Shown here one piece after another: positions 31,316 to 43,166 of a stretch of 64,000 bases of DNA (position 1 is the first letter of the stretch; each line of letters starts with the position of its first letter). Made by a program: the position numbers and the translations under genes. The stretch is taken from the NCBI GenBank assembly GCA_016874095.1, contig VGVH01000002.1:100431-164430 (forward strand), in the 5' to 3' direction. Origin of the DNA: Gammaproteobacteria bacterium (GTDB lineage: Bacteria; Pseudomonadota; Gammaproteobacteria; Steroidobacterales; GCA-2729495). The notes under the pieces were generated by a model. The model was not told the origin of the DNA and did not search any database. It saw only the letters and a program-made list of their open reading frames with translations.

Positions 31316-31342
31316 TATAGGAGCGGCACCCGGCAGCGTCAA
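31314..31342 (-). promoter_or_regulatory. Sigma-70 promoter of mraZ / dcw cluster
   Basis: On the minus strand TTGACG (31342-31337) and TATAGT (31319-31314) are separated by exactly 17 bp. Transcription would start near 31307, within the MraZ repeats, giving a leader of about 45 nt. It is the main candidate promoter for the cluster because very few gaps exist downstream before ftsZ. Confidence 0.85.
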
Positions 31343-31597
31343 CAAAAAATCCCATTTAATGCTTTGACGACAGCTACTTAGCCGACGGAATCGGTGTTTT
31401 TTTGCCCTGTTCCGGAACGAGGGAATCAGGAAATCATGGGCTTACGGCAAAAAGCTGGAACAGGGCTCAGAAAGGCCTCTGGGGTACCCGGCCTTGCGGG
31501 TCGCTCGGCGCACGCCACCGATGTTGCGCAGGAGCGTATCCGGGCCACGGCGGCGAGTCAGCTAAAAACTCTCTATGAATCAGATAACTGGTCGCCT
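31343..31597. other. Non-coding stretch upstream of the mraZ promoter
   Basis: I see no credible gene, tRNA or repeat here. A short T-run follows a weak 5-bp hairpin near 31381-31403 on the plus strand, but with nothing upstream to terminate. A plus-strand reading frame from 31394 has no recognisable protein features and overlaps the relic that begins at 31598. Confidence 0.4.
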
Positions 31598-32503
31598 TTA
31601 CGCAGCCGGCGCGAAGCGCAGCCGCAGCCGACCCTGCAGCGGACCCGGCAGATTCCTCGCCGCCAGCGAGTAGCGCAGCGCCAGCTTCTGGCCGGCGAAT
31701 TCCGGGTCTACCGCCGGCCGCAACGGCGTTCTGAAGGCCGGCACCCGCCGCCCAGGTTGCAGGCGGCCCAGGTGCGCGGCGGCACTAGCGCCGTGGCGAC
31801 CGACAGCCCGGGCATTTCGGGTACCAGCAGATCGAGGCTCGCTTACTGCAGCGGTTCGGTGCCGTTCACCCAGAGTGAAAGATTGATTCGCACTGCACCA
31901 CGCTCGTAACGGTGATGCAGACCAGCGGGCCGCAGTTCTTCCGCCAGTCGCTGCAGCGACTGGCGCGCAGCTATGGCTGCCTCGACCTTTGCCGCGGCAG
32001 CGGACGATGGCAACGGACCCACGTCTGGCAGGCGGATATCGAGGCATTCGCAACGCGGATCCTCACCGATACCGACGAGCACCGCCGGTTCGCGGCGCTG
32101 GCGGCGGGTCGCGTAAATCGCGTCCAGATCCGCGCGGCGCGCATGCCGGATGCGTCGAACAGCCAGCACTCACCCGTATGCATCGGCGAAGGCGCCGAAG
32201 CGGAAGCGAGATACAGCGGATTGCTTGTATCTGTCAGCAACAGCGCGATGACGCACGCCCCATCGATGTCTGCACGTACCAGCTCGATCGACGGAGCGGG
32301 ATCGATGCTCTCGCGCAGCAGGCCTCGCTGTCTGCCCACGGCGCTTTGCTGATCGGGAGCAAGACCGAGCACCACCGGCGCAGCGCCATCACCTGGCGGA
32401 CGAGGTGCCACTCCTGGCCGATGCCAGCGGGCAGCGGCCTGAGCAATACGCCCGGCGGCAAGGACTTGCCTGAGTACAGCGCTCGAAGGTCCATGATGGG
32501 CAT
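31598..32503 (-). pseudogene. Probable relic of an unidentified gene broken by frameshifts and a stop
   Basis: Four minus-strand reading-frame pieces follow one another and look protein-like, but in different frames. The first begins MPIMDLRALYSGKSLPPGVL at 32503. The second covers about 32400-32150 (SIELVRADIDGACVIALLLT). The third covers about 32169-31843 (LVGIGEDPRCECLDIRLPDV) and ends at TAA after WVNGTEPLQ; the same frame then continues plausibly with ASLDLLVPEMPG. The last ends FAGQKLALRYSLAARNLPGP near 31598. Codon use resembles the neighbours. I do not recognise the family. Alternatives are sequencing error in one intact gene of about 300 aa, or chance open frames in GC-rich DNA. Confidence 0.45.
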
Positions 32504-32608
32504 GAGTGGCGATCCCGGACCGCGAGATTAGCCACGCCGCGTCGTCGGCTCCGCCAAGGCCACCGCAGTTCCGGGGAGCAACGGCCCGGGCAACAGCCGG
32601 AGGAAAAG

Positions 32609-32978
32609 AGGAGTCGGCCGGTAAGCCGGGTTCTGTCGAGGGCGATCATCCATCTGGGGCCGCTGTCACCAGCGACCTCAAGCGACCTACCCGGAAGCCC
32701 GCGGGGCGACGGTTGCCGGCGCGTTTCCGTGCCGACCTGCTTCCCTATTTGGTCTTGCTCCGGGTGGGGTTTTCCGTGCCGCGGCGTGTTACCACCCGCG
32801 CGGTGCGCTCTTACCGCACCTTTTCACCCTTACCGCAGACCTTGCGGTCCGAGGCGGTTTATTTTCTGTGGCACTTTCCGTGGGCTCGCGCCCCCCAGGC
32901 GTTACCTGGCACCCTGCCCGCCGGAGCCCGGACTTTCCTCCCGGGGTTGCCCCCGAGCGATCGCCTGGCCGACTCCGG
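32609..32978 (-). ncRNA. rnpB: RNase P RNA (bacterial class A)
   Basis: Catalytic RNA that matures the 5' end of tRNAs. Minus-strand hallmarks in order: GGAGTCGGCCAGGCGATCGC at the 5' end, GAGGAAAGTCCGGGCTCC, ACAGAAA, the GGTAAGGGTGAAAAGGTGCG element, AGCAAGACCAAATAGGGA, and the 3' ACAGAACCCGGCTTA pairing region followed by GGCCGACTCCTCTTTTCC. Length of about 370 nt is normal. Ends are estimated from the promoter and from the T-rich 3' flank. The site between mraZ and rsmI is the same as in Pseudomonas. Confidence 0.95.
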
Positions 32979-32983
32979 CGGAA

Positions 32984-33012
32984 ACCTTAGACGCTTGCAG
33001 CCGGACGCGCAA
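32984..33012 (-). promoter_or_regulatory. Putative promoter of rnpB
   Basis: On the minus strand TTGCGC (33012-33007) and TAAGGT (32989-32984) have a 17-bp spacer, which places the start near 32978, just at the beginning of the conserved RNase P sequence. The -35 lies at the very end of or just beyond rsmI's coding sequence. The hexamers are imperfect. Confidence 0.6.
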
Positions 33013-33013
33013 A

Positions 33014-33850
33014 TCAGCCTGCCTGCTCGCCGCGGGCGGCCAGAGCCAGACGGTACGCATCGCGTCGCTCGCCGCCGGTGATGCGCGCTGCCAGCGCGGC
33101 TGCCTGCGAGGCCGGCAATGCCTCCGCCAGGACCCGCACCACGCGCGCGAGTTCCTCGTTCCCTGGTGGTTCATCCGCTGCGCCGGCAACGACGAGAGTG
33201 AATTCGCCGAGCCCACCGCCAAGATCGGCTGCGAGTGCCGCAGCAACCTCGGCCAGGGATCCGAAATAGGTGGTCTCGTGCAGCTTGGTCAACTCCCGGA
33301 ACAGGCAGGCGAGCCTGTCCGGCCCGAAGCGTTCGGCAATGTCCGCGAGAGACTCGGCGATACGATGAGACGCTTCATAGATAACGAGCGTTTCACGAGC
33401 TGCCTGCAATTCCACCAGGCGCGCACGCCGGGCCGCGGTCTTCGCGGGCAGGAACCCCTCGAAGCGGAAACGGTCCGTCGGCAGCCCCGCGACCGAGAGC
33501 GCTGCGATGGCGGCACAGCTGCCGGGAATCGCCACGACACGCAGCCCGCGCGCGCGTGCAAGCGCGACGACGCGATAGCCCGGATCGCTGATCAGCGGTG
33601 TACCGGCGTCGCTGACCAGCGCAACCGATTCTCCCCCAGCCACGGCTGCGACGATGCGCTCGGCCTGATCCACCTCGTTGTGTTCATGCAGCGAAAACAT
33701 CGGCGTACCGATGGCAAGGGCGCCGAGCAATTTAGCCGTTCGCCGCGTGTCCTCCGCTGCGATGCGTGTTACCGACGCGAGAATGTCACGCGCACGCGAA
33801 CTGATATCATCGAGATTCCCGATGGGCGTTGCTACAACGTAGAGGGTGCC

Positions 33851-33868
<18 letters not shown>
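33014..33868 (-). CDS. rsmI: 16S rRNA (cytidine-1402-2'-O) methyltransferase RsmI
   Basis: Tetrapyrrole-methylase-fold enzyme that 2'-O-methylates C1402 of 16S rRNA, the same base modified by RsmH. Signature segments: GTLYVVATPIGNLDDISSRA, AAEDTRRTAKLL, FSLHEHNE, LVSDAGTPLISDPGYRVV and VIYEASHRI. Length of 284 aa is normal. Its ATG at 33868 lies 18 bp inside the divergently transcribed lpoA, so the two genes start head to head with overlap. Confidence 0.95.
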
Positions 33869-36210
<2,342 letters not shown>

Positions 36211-36240
36211 ACCGGCCCGGCGTTCAGGACGGCAGCCGGA

Positions 36241-36642
36241 TTACTTGACGACCTTCAGCCGCGCTTTGCCTGCCGGTGCCGGTGGTGCCGGTGGGGGTTC
36301 GTCGGGCTGCGGCGCGTCTGACTCTTCCTCGGGGAAAATCATGCCCCGGCCAGTCTCGCGCGCGTAGATACCCAGAACGGCCGCTACCGGCACGCGCACG
36401 AACATGGCTGTGCCGGAAAAGCGCGCATTGAAGGTCAGCAATTCGTTGCCGATCTCCAGCTGCGTGACCGCCTCATGGCTGATGTTCAGGACTATCTTGC
36501 CGTCACGCACGAACTGGGCGGGGACACTGACCCCCTCCGCATCGGCGTTGACGACGACGTGCGGCGTGTGTCCGCTGTCGATGATCCAGGCGTGCATCGC
36601 CCGCATGAGGTATGGCCGCTGCGGGAGGGCGGTCGACGCCAT
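36241..36642 (-). CDS. sspB: ClpXP adaptor SspB
   Basis: Delivers SsrA-tagged proteins to ClpXP. The 133-aa protein has the SspB core (RPYLMRAMHAWIIDSGHTP, VLNISHEAVTQLEI, NARFSG, VRVPVAAVLGIYARETG), a proline-rich acidic linker (about residues 105-125) and the C-terminal ClpX-binding tail RLKVVK. It follows sspA by 14 bp and is surely co-transcribed with it. Confidence 0.95.
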   Translation of the reverse strand: MASTALPQRPYLMRAMHAWIIDSGHTPHVVVNADAEGVSVPAQFVRDGKIVLNISHEAVTQLEIGNELLTFNARFSGTAMFVRVPVAAVLGIYARETGRGMIFPEEESDAPQPDEPPPAPPAPAGKARLKVVK

Positions 36643-36656
36643 CGGAGGCCGCGCTA

Positions 36657-37253
36657 CTAGCGCATCTCCTGCTCGGCGTCCGACAGGCTGTCACGGAAGG
36701 ACCGCCGGGAGAAAATGAGGTCCATGTAACGGCGGACAGCTTGAGCGCTGCTCTTCAGCCCTATGCCGTAGTAAGGCAGCCGCCAGAGAATCGGTGCGAT
36801 CGAGCAGTCGATCAGGGAAAACTCGTCACTGAGGAAAAAGCGCTGGGCGGCGAAAACATCGGCGCTGGCGACGATGCTCTCCTCGAGTTGTTTCCGCGCC
36901 CGGGTTGCGGCCTTGCGGTCAGGCGTCCGGTCAAGTTCGTCGACGAGCGGATACCAGTCGCGCTCGATCCGGTGCAAGGCCAGCCTGGTCTTCGCGCGGG
37001 ACACCGGATCGACGGGCATCAACGGCGGATGGGGAAAGCGCTCGTCGAGGTACTCGCAGATCACGCGCGAGTCGTAGAGCACCAGGTCTCGCTCGGCGAG
37101 CGTCGGCAGGCTGTGGTACGGATTCAGATCGATCAGGTCTTCCGGGAAGCGTCCGTCCTGGACACTGACCAGATCCATGCCGATATTCTTCTCGGCCAGC
37201 ACGAGCCGCGTTCTGTGGCTGTGGTAACCGGTCGGGCTGGAGTACAGGGTCAT
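36657..37253 (-). CDS. sspA: Stringent starvation protein A (SspA)
   Basis: RNA-polymerase-associated regulator with a glutathione-transferase fold but no known GST activity. The 198-aa protein starts MTLYSSPTGYHSHRTRLVLA, then NPYHSLPTL, and the conserved surface PHPPLMPVDPVSRA. Adjacent to sspB and to the cytochrome bc1 genes, an arrangement common in gamma- and betaproteobacteria. Confidence 0.94.
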   Translation of the reverse strand: MTLYSSPTGYHSHRTRLVLAEKNIGMDLVSVQDGRFPEDLIDLNPYHSLPTLAERDLVLYDSRVICEYLDERFPHPPLMPVDPVSRAKTRLALHRIERDWYPLVDELDRTPDRKAATRARKQLEESIVASADVFAAQRFFLSDEFSLIDCSIAPILWRLPYYGIGLKSSAQAVRRYMDLIFSRRSFRDSLSDAEQEMR

Positions 37254-37265
37254 GCCTTGCGGCCC

Positions 37266-38039
37266 CTATTTCACGTCTTTCCAGATCTCCTGCTTCAGCA
37301 GGTAAGCCAGGATGCCGAATACGAGCAGAAAAGCCAGCACGCCGATGCCAAGCCGCTGCCGCTCGAGCTGCATCGGCTCCGCGACATAGTCCAGGAAATT
37401 CACCGTGTCGCGCACGAACTGGTCGTACTCTTCCGGCGAGAGCTGGCCGGGGCTCGTGGCCTGGAATTCCTTGAAGACCTTCTGGGTCATGCCCTCGCCG
37501 ACGTTGACGTCTTCGAACACGGCCTGCTGCTCGCCCTGCAACTCCCACAGCACGTGGGGCATGGCAGCATTCTGCAGCATGACATTGTTGACCCCCGTCG
37601 CACGTGACGGATCGACATAGAAGCCGCGCAGGAAGTTGTAGACGTAATCGACACCCTTGGAGCGCGCGATGAGGGAAAGATCAGGCGGTGCTACGCCGAA
37701 CCAGCGCTCGGCATCCGCCGGCCGCATGGATATCCTCATGGTCTCGGTCGGCTTCTCGGCGGCAAACATCAGGTTGTCGATGAGCTGCTGCTCGCTGATC
37801 TGCAGGTCCTGGGCAAGCCGGTTGTACCGAACGTACTGGGCCGAGTGGCAACCCAGGCAGTAATTGACGAAATTGCGTGCCCCGCGCTGGAGGGACGCGA
37901 CGTTGCCGACGTCGTTGCCAGCGTGATCGCTCATCGCGCTGCCACCGCCCGCGGCGAGTGCCGGAACAGCGCCGAGCATCGCCAGGCAGGTTGCCGCCAG
38001 AGCTGACAGACGAATCGATTTCATGACCAGCACCGGCAT
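37266..38039 (-). CDS. petC: Cytochrome c1 of the bc1 complex
   Basis: Heme-c subunit of ubiquinol:cytochrome c reductase. From the ATG at 38039 (TGATG junction with petB; a second ATG at 38024 is possible) there is a Sec signal ending ALAAGGG, a heme site CLGCH (NYCLGCHSAQYVRYNRL), a likely axial Met in NAAMPHVLW, and a C-terminal membrane anchor (RLGIGVLAFLLVFGILAYLL). Length 257 aa. It ends 12 bp before sspA, on the same strand. Confidence 0.94.
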   Translation of the reverse strand: MPVLVMKSIRLSALAATCLAMLGAVPALAAGGGSAMSDHAGNDVGNVASLQRGARNFVNYCLGCHSAQYVRYNRLAQDLQISEQQLIDNLMFAAEKPTETMRISMRPADAERWFGVAPPDLSLIARSKGVDYVYNFLRGFYVDPSRATGVNNVMLQNAAMPHVLWELQGEQQAVFEDVNVGEGMTQKVFKEFQATSPGQLSPEEYDQFVRDTVNFLDYVAEPMQLERQRLGIGVLAFLLVFGILAYLLKQEIWKDVK

Positions 38040-39307
38040 CACTCCCCGTGTTGGTACACGACGCGTTCGGGCACGGGCTTGGTTTTCTCTGCCCGCGTAT
38101 AGAACGGCATTGCGAGGAAGAAAAGGAAGTACAGCACCGTGAACACGCGCGCGGCGTACACGTAGACCTTCTCCGTGGCCGGCTGCAATCCGAGGTAACC
38201 GAGCGCGATGAAGCTCACGACGAAGGTGGCGATAGCCGCCTTGAACGTCCAGCCGCGATAGCGGATCGACTTGACCCGGCATCGATCCAGCCAGGGGAGG
38301 AAGAAGAGGAGCACGATCGCCGCGAGCATCAGGAACGCGCCCCAGGCCTTGCTCGGCACGGAACGGAGGATTGCGTAGAACGGCGTGAAGTACCACACGG
38401 GGGCGATGTACTCCGGGGTCTTCAGCGGGTTCGACGGTTCGAAGTTGGCGTGCTCGAGGAAGTAGCCGCCCATTTCCGGAGCGAAAAACATTACCGCGGA
38501 GAACAGCGCCAGGAAGACGATGATCGCCACCAGGTCCTTGGACGTGTAGTACGGGTGGAATGCGATGCCATCCAGGGGGATGCCGCGGCTGTCCTTGCGC
38601 TCCTTGATCTCGACGCCGTCCGGATTGAGCGACCCGGTCTCGTGCAGGGCGAGGATGTGCATGACGACGAGGAGGATCAGAGCCAGCGGCACCGCCACGA
38701 CATGCAGGGCGAAGAAGCGGTTGAGCGTGATGTCCGAGATGAAATAGTCGCCGCGGATCCACTCGACGAGGCCCTCGCCGATGCCGGGCACGGCACCGAA
38801 CAGCGACACGATCACCTGCGCGCCCCAGTACGACATCTGGCCCCATGGGAGCAGATATCCCATGAAGGCTTCGGCCATCAGCGCCAGGTAGATCAGCACG
38901 CCGATGATCCATAGCAGCTCGCGCGGGTTCTTGTAGGATCCGTACATGAGCGCGCGGAACATGTGCAGGTACACGACGATGAAGAACGCCGACGCGCCCG
39001 TCGAGTGCATGTAGCGGATCAGCCAGCCCCACTCCACGTCGCGCATGATGTATTCCACCGAGGCGAACGCGTCCTCGGCGGAAGGCTTGTAGTTCATCGT
39101 CAGGAAGATGCCCGTGATGAGCTGGATCACCAGCACGACGATGGCGAGTACGCCGAATACGTACCAGACGTTGAAGTTCTTGGCGGCGTAGTACTCGGTG
39201 GCGTGTTCCTTGATCATCGACGTGAGCGGGAAGCGCTCGTCGATCCAGTCGATCAGCCGGTCGAAGCGGCTCGTCGGAGCCGCGGCCTCGGTACGTGCGG
39301 AGTTCAT
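38039..39307 (-). CDS. petB: Cytochrome b of the bc1 complex
   Basis: Membrane subunit with two b hemes and both quinone sites. The 422-aa protein has eight or nine hydrophobic spans, YMHSTGASAFFIVVYLHMFR with heme-ligating histidines, GYLLPWGQMSYWGAQV, HVVAVPLALILLVVMHILAL, and the Qo-site PEWY equivalent in the form PVWYFTPF (IAPVWYFTPFYAILR). The usual motif has Glu where this reads Val-Trp context, as in other gammaproteobacteria with PVWY-type sites; I could not check this by alignment. ATGA overlap with petA. Confidence 0.94.
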   Translation of the reverse strand: MNSARTEAAAPTSRFDRLIDWIDERFPLTSMIKEHATEYYAAKNFNVWYVFGVLAIVVLVIQLITGIFLTMNYKPSAEDAFASVEYIMRDVEWGWLIRYMHSTGASAFFIVVYLHMFRALMYGSYKNPRELLWIIGVLIYLALMAEAFMGYLLPWGQMSYWGAQVIVSLFGAVPGIGEGLVEWIRGDYFISDITLNRFFALHVVAVPLALILLVVMHILALHETGSLNPDGVEIKERKDSRGIPLDGIAFHPYYTSKDLVAIIVFLALFSAVMFFAPEMGGYFLEHANFEPSNPLKTPEYIAPVWYFTPFYAILRSVPSKAWGAFLMLAAIVLLFFLPWLDRCRVKSIRYRGWTFKAAIATFVVSFIALGYLGLQPATEKVYVYAARVFTVLYFLFFLAMPFYTRAEKTKPVPERVVYQHGE

Positions 39308-39903
39308 GCCGCGCCTCCCGTGTCTTCGCCGATCAGGACCAGGTTGTCGCCGACGAACCGGTAAGGCGGGACCGGCAGGTTGGTGGGGGCCGGCGAAGTG
39401 CCGGCCAGCACGCGCCCGGCCAGGTCGAAGCGCGAACCGTGGCAGGGGCAGTAAAAACCACCCGCCCAGTCGGCGCCGAGTTCGGGGTCGGCGGGCGCGA
39501 ATCGCTCGGTAGGTGCGCAGCCCAGGTGAGTACAGACACCTTCGACGACCAGCACGTCATCCTTCAGCGCGCGTACCTGGTTCTTGGCAAAGGCGGGTTG
39601 AAGCGAAATTTCCGAGGCAGCGTCCTTGAACAAAGAATCCGGCATCGCCTTCAGCCGGGCCACCATATCGGCGCTGCGGCGGAGAACCCAGACGGGCCGG
39701 CCGCGCCAGACAACGCGGACCATCGCGCCCTCTTCCAGCTTGCCGATGTCGACCTGGACCGGACCGCCCAGCGCCTGGGCACGCGCGCTCGGTTTGAACG
39801 ACGCGACGAATGGGGTCGCCGTAATCACAACGCCGACACCGCCTGCGACGCTGGTCGCAACGGTCAGAAAATGACGTCGGCTGAGGTTGGCCTCGTCGCT
39901 CAT
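39304..39903 (-). CDS. petA: Rieske iron-sulfur subunit of the bc1 complex
   Basis: 2Fe-2S protein that takes electrons from ubiquinol. The ATG at 39903 (199 aa) gives a twin-arginine-like start, NLSRRHFLTVATSVAGG, that doubles as the membrane anchor. Cluster motifs CTHLGC and CPCHGSRFD are intact. A longer in-frame start at 39924 is possible but less like the family. First gene of petABC; a promoter should lie in the 116 bp before murA's end. Confidence 0.94.
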   Translation of the reverse strand: MSDEANLSRRHFLTVATSVAGGVGVVITATPFVASFKPSARAQALGGPVQVDIGKLEEGAMVRVVWRGRPVWVLRRSADMVARLKAMPDSLFKDAASEISLQPAFAKNQVRALKDDVLVVEGVCTHLGCAPTERFAPADPELGADWAGGFYCPCHGSRFDLAGRVLAGTSPAPTNLPVPPYRFVGDNLVLIGEDTGGAA

Positions 39904-40019
39904 CGAGCAGTTCCTCCTGGGCACTTCACGTCGGCGGACGCCGCGAAAACCGGCGAATTATACACACGCGAAAAACGGCCTGACCATGAAAAAGCCGTCC
40001 GGACCGCGCCCGGACTCGT

Positions 40020-41273
<1,254 letters not shown>

Positions 41274-41534
41274 TTACCTCGGCCCCGCGCCGCCAGTGGC
41301 GTCGCGGGCGGCTTCCACCGGTGTCAGCGTCCGCATCGACAAGGCATGGATGTCCCCGCCCATGCGGCCGCCTATGGCCGCGTACACCAGTTGGTGGCGC
41401 TGGATCGGACGCTTGCCGGCGAACGCCTCGCAGACCACAACGGCCTCGAAATGCACGTTGTCGGTGCTGGTCACGCGCACCGTCGCACCGGGCAGGTGCG
41501 CGACGATCAACGCTTCGATTTCCGCGGGAGTCAT
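41274..41534 (-). CDS. ibaG: BolA-family protein IbaG
   Basis: Small 86-aa BolA-like protein, thought to act with monothiol glutaredoxins in iron-sulfur and acid-stress physiology. VTSTDNVHFEAVVVCEAFAG and RHQLVYAAIGGRMGGDIHAL match the family. ibaG next to murA is a conserved pair. In E. coli the mlaFEDCB genes precede it; none are here. Confidence 0.92.
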   Translation of the reverse strand: MTPAEIEALIVAHLPGATVRVTSTDNVHFEAVVVCEAFAGKRPIQRHQLVYAAIGGRMGGDIHALSMRTLTPVEAARDATGGAGPR

Positions 41535-41653
41535 GGCGGTTTCAGCCGGGGATTGCAGGAACGGCCGGCATTATAGCGGCGCCGCTGCGGGCGCGGTCCC
41601 GGCCTTCTCCCGTACAATGCGCCAGGCCGCACCGACCACAGGATGCCGATCCG

Positions 41654-42637
41654 ATGAGTTCCCAGCGCAGCGCCGTGGACGTCCGCAGCCTCGCCCGCCG
41701 GGTGCTCGATATCGAGTCGCGCGCCATTCGCGAGCTGGCCCCCCGCATCGACGAGTCCTTTGCCCGCGCCTGCGAACTGGTGCTCCAGTGCAAGGGCCGC
41801 GCGATCGTCACTGGCATGGGCAAGTCAGGCCACGTCGGCGGCAAGATCGCCGCCACGCTGGCGAGTACCGGCACCCCGGCGTTCTTCGTCCATCCCGGCG
41901 AAGCCAGCCATGGCGACCTGGGCATGATCACCCGCGCCGACCTCCTCATCGCCATTTCCAACTCCGGTGAGACCGCCGAAATCGTCACGATACTGCCGCT
42001 GCTGAAGCGTCTCGCCATACCGCTCATCACGATGACCGGCAATCCCCGCTCCACGCTGGGCGAGGCCGCCACGGTAGTCCTGGACGTCGCGGTCGCCGAG
42101 GAAGCCTGCCCCCTCAATCTCGCACCGACGGCCAGCACGACCGCCACCCTCGCGATGGGTGATGCTCTCGCCGTCGCGCTGCTCGAAAGCCGTGGTTTCA
42201 CCCGCGAAGACTTCGCGCTGTCCCACCCGGGGGGCGCTCTCGGCCGGCGCCTGCTGCTCCGGGTTGCCGACGTGATGAACAGCGGCGAGGAGGTGCCGCG
42301 TGTCGGCCCGGACGCAACCCTGGCGGAAGGCCTGCTGGAAATGACGCGCAAGAGCCTCGGCATGACCGCCGTCGTCGACGATGCCGGCCGTCTGCTCGGC
42401 GTGTTTACGGACGGCGATCTGCGCCGTGCCATCGACCGCGCCGTCGACATCCACCGCACGCTCATGCGCGAGGTGATGACCGCGGGCAGCAAGACCATCG
42501 CTCCGGACGCGCTCGCCGCCGAAGCGGTGCACCTGATGGAGCAGCACAAGATCACGGCCGTACTCGTCGTCGATGCCGACAGAACCGTCGTTGGCGCGTT
42601 GAACGTCCACAATCTCTTCCGTGCCGGTGTGATGTAA
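41654..42637 (+). CDS. kdsD: D-arabinose 5-phosphate isomerase KdsD
   Basis: Converts ribulose 5-phosphate to arabinose 5-phosphate for KDO synthesis. The ATG at 41654 gives 327 aa: an SIS domain (TGMGKSGHVGGKIAATLAST, PGEASHGDLGM, AISNSGET) and two C-terminal CBS domains (about residues 205-325). E53-, K59- and H-type catalytic positions fall in GKSGHVGGK and ASHGD. The reading frame is open further upstream, through the divergent ibaG region, but that is not coding. Confidence 0.95.
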   Translation: MSSQRSAVDVRSLARRVLDIESRAIRELAPRIDESFARACELVLQCKGRAIVTGMGKSGHVGGKIAATLASTGTPAFFVHPGEASHGDLGMITRADLLIAISNSGETAEIVTILPLLKRLAIPLITMTGNPRSTLGEAATVVLDVAVAEEACPLNLAPTASTTATLAMGDALAVALLESRGFTREDFALSHPGGALGRRLLLRVADVMNSGEEVPRVGPDATLAEGLLEMTRKSLGMTAVVDDAGRLLGVFTDGDLRRAIDRAVDIHRTLMREVMTAGSKTIAPDALAAEAVHLMEQHKITAVLVVDADRTVVGALNVHNLFRAGVM

Positions 42638-42640
42638 CGC

Positions 42641-43156
42641 ATGGCCCTGCTGGATGCCCCGCAGCTGCTGGACCGCGCCGCGCGGATACGGCTTCTCGTG
42701 CTCGACGTCGACGGCGTAATGACCGACGGACGATTGTGGTACGACGCAGCCGGACGCGAATTCAAGGCATTCAATGTCCGCGACGGCTATGGCATCCGCC
42801 AGCTGATGCGGGCAGGAATCACGGTTGCCGTCATTTCCGGCCGCGCGTCGGAATCGGCAGCAGGTCGCATGCGGGACCTGGGAATCGAGCATGCCCTGCT
42901 CGGCCGTGAGGACAAGGAGCCCGCCTTCGACGAACTGCTGGCCAGAACCCGGATCGCGGCGGCGGAAACCGCCTGCGTCGGCGACGACGCCCCGGACATT
43001 CCGCTCCTGCGCCGCGCGGGACTTGCGGTCGCGGTCGCCGACTGCCACGAATGCCTGGCCCCGGTTGCAGCCTGGCGAACGAGCCGGCCCGGCGGGCGCG
43101 GCGCCGTGCGCGAGGTCTGCGACCTGCTGCTCGCGGCCCGGGCGATCGCGGCCTGA
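42641..43156 (+). CDS. kdsC: KDO-8-phosphate phosphatase KdsC
   Basis: HAD-family hydrolase releasing phosphate from KDO-8-P. HAD motif I is LDVDGVMTDGRLWY, motif II TVAVISGRASES and motif IV GDDAPDIPLL. Length 171 aa suits the tetrameric small KdsC. It begins 3 bp after kdsD and leads into the lpt genes, a standard LPS operon order. Confidence 0.95.
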   Translation: MALLDAPQLLDRAARIRLLVLDVDGVMTDGRLWYDAAGREFKAFNVRDGYGIRQLMRAGITVAVISGRASESAAGRMRDLGIEHALLGREDKEPAFDELLARTRIAAAETACVGDDAPDIPLLRRAGLAVAVADCHECLAPVAAWRTSRPGGRGAVREVCDLLLAARAIAA

Positions 43157-43166
43157 GGAACCCCGC

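Noticed and set aside
31381-31403. Terminator-like hairpin with T-run on the plus strand near mraZ
   Set aside because: The stem is only about 5 bp and no plus-strand gene lies upstream.
31843-32169. Intact small gene from the third piece of the relic (108 codons)
   Set aside because: Its start lies mid-domain with no ribosome site, and protein-like sequence continues on both sides in other frames, so a fragment is more likely.
32729-33850. Upstream extension of lpoA, which could look like the missing N-terminal domain
   Set aside because: It runs through rnpB and antisense to rsmI, has no TPR-like pattern and no signal peptide.
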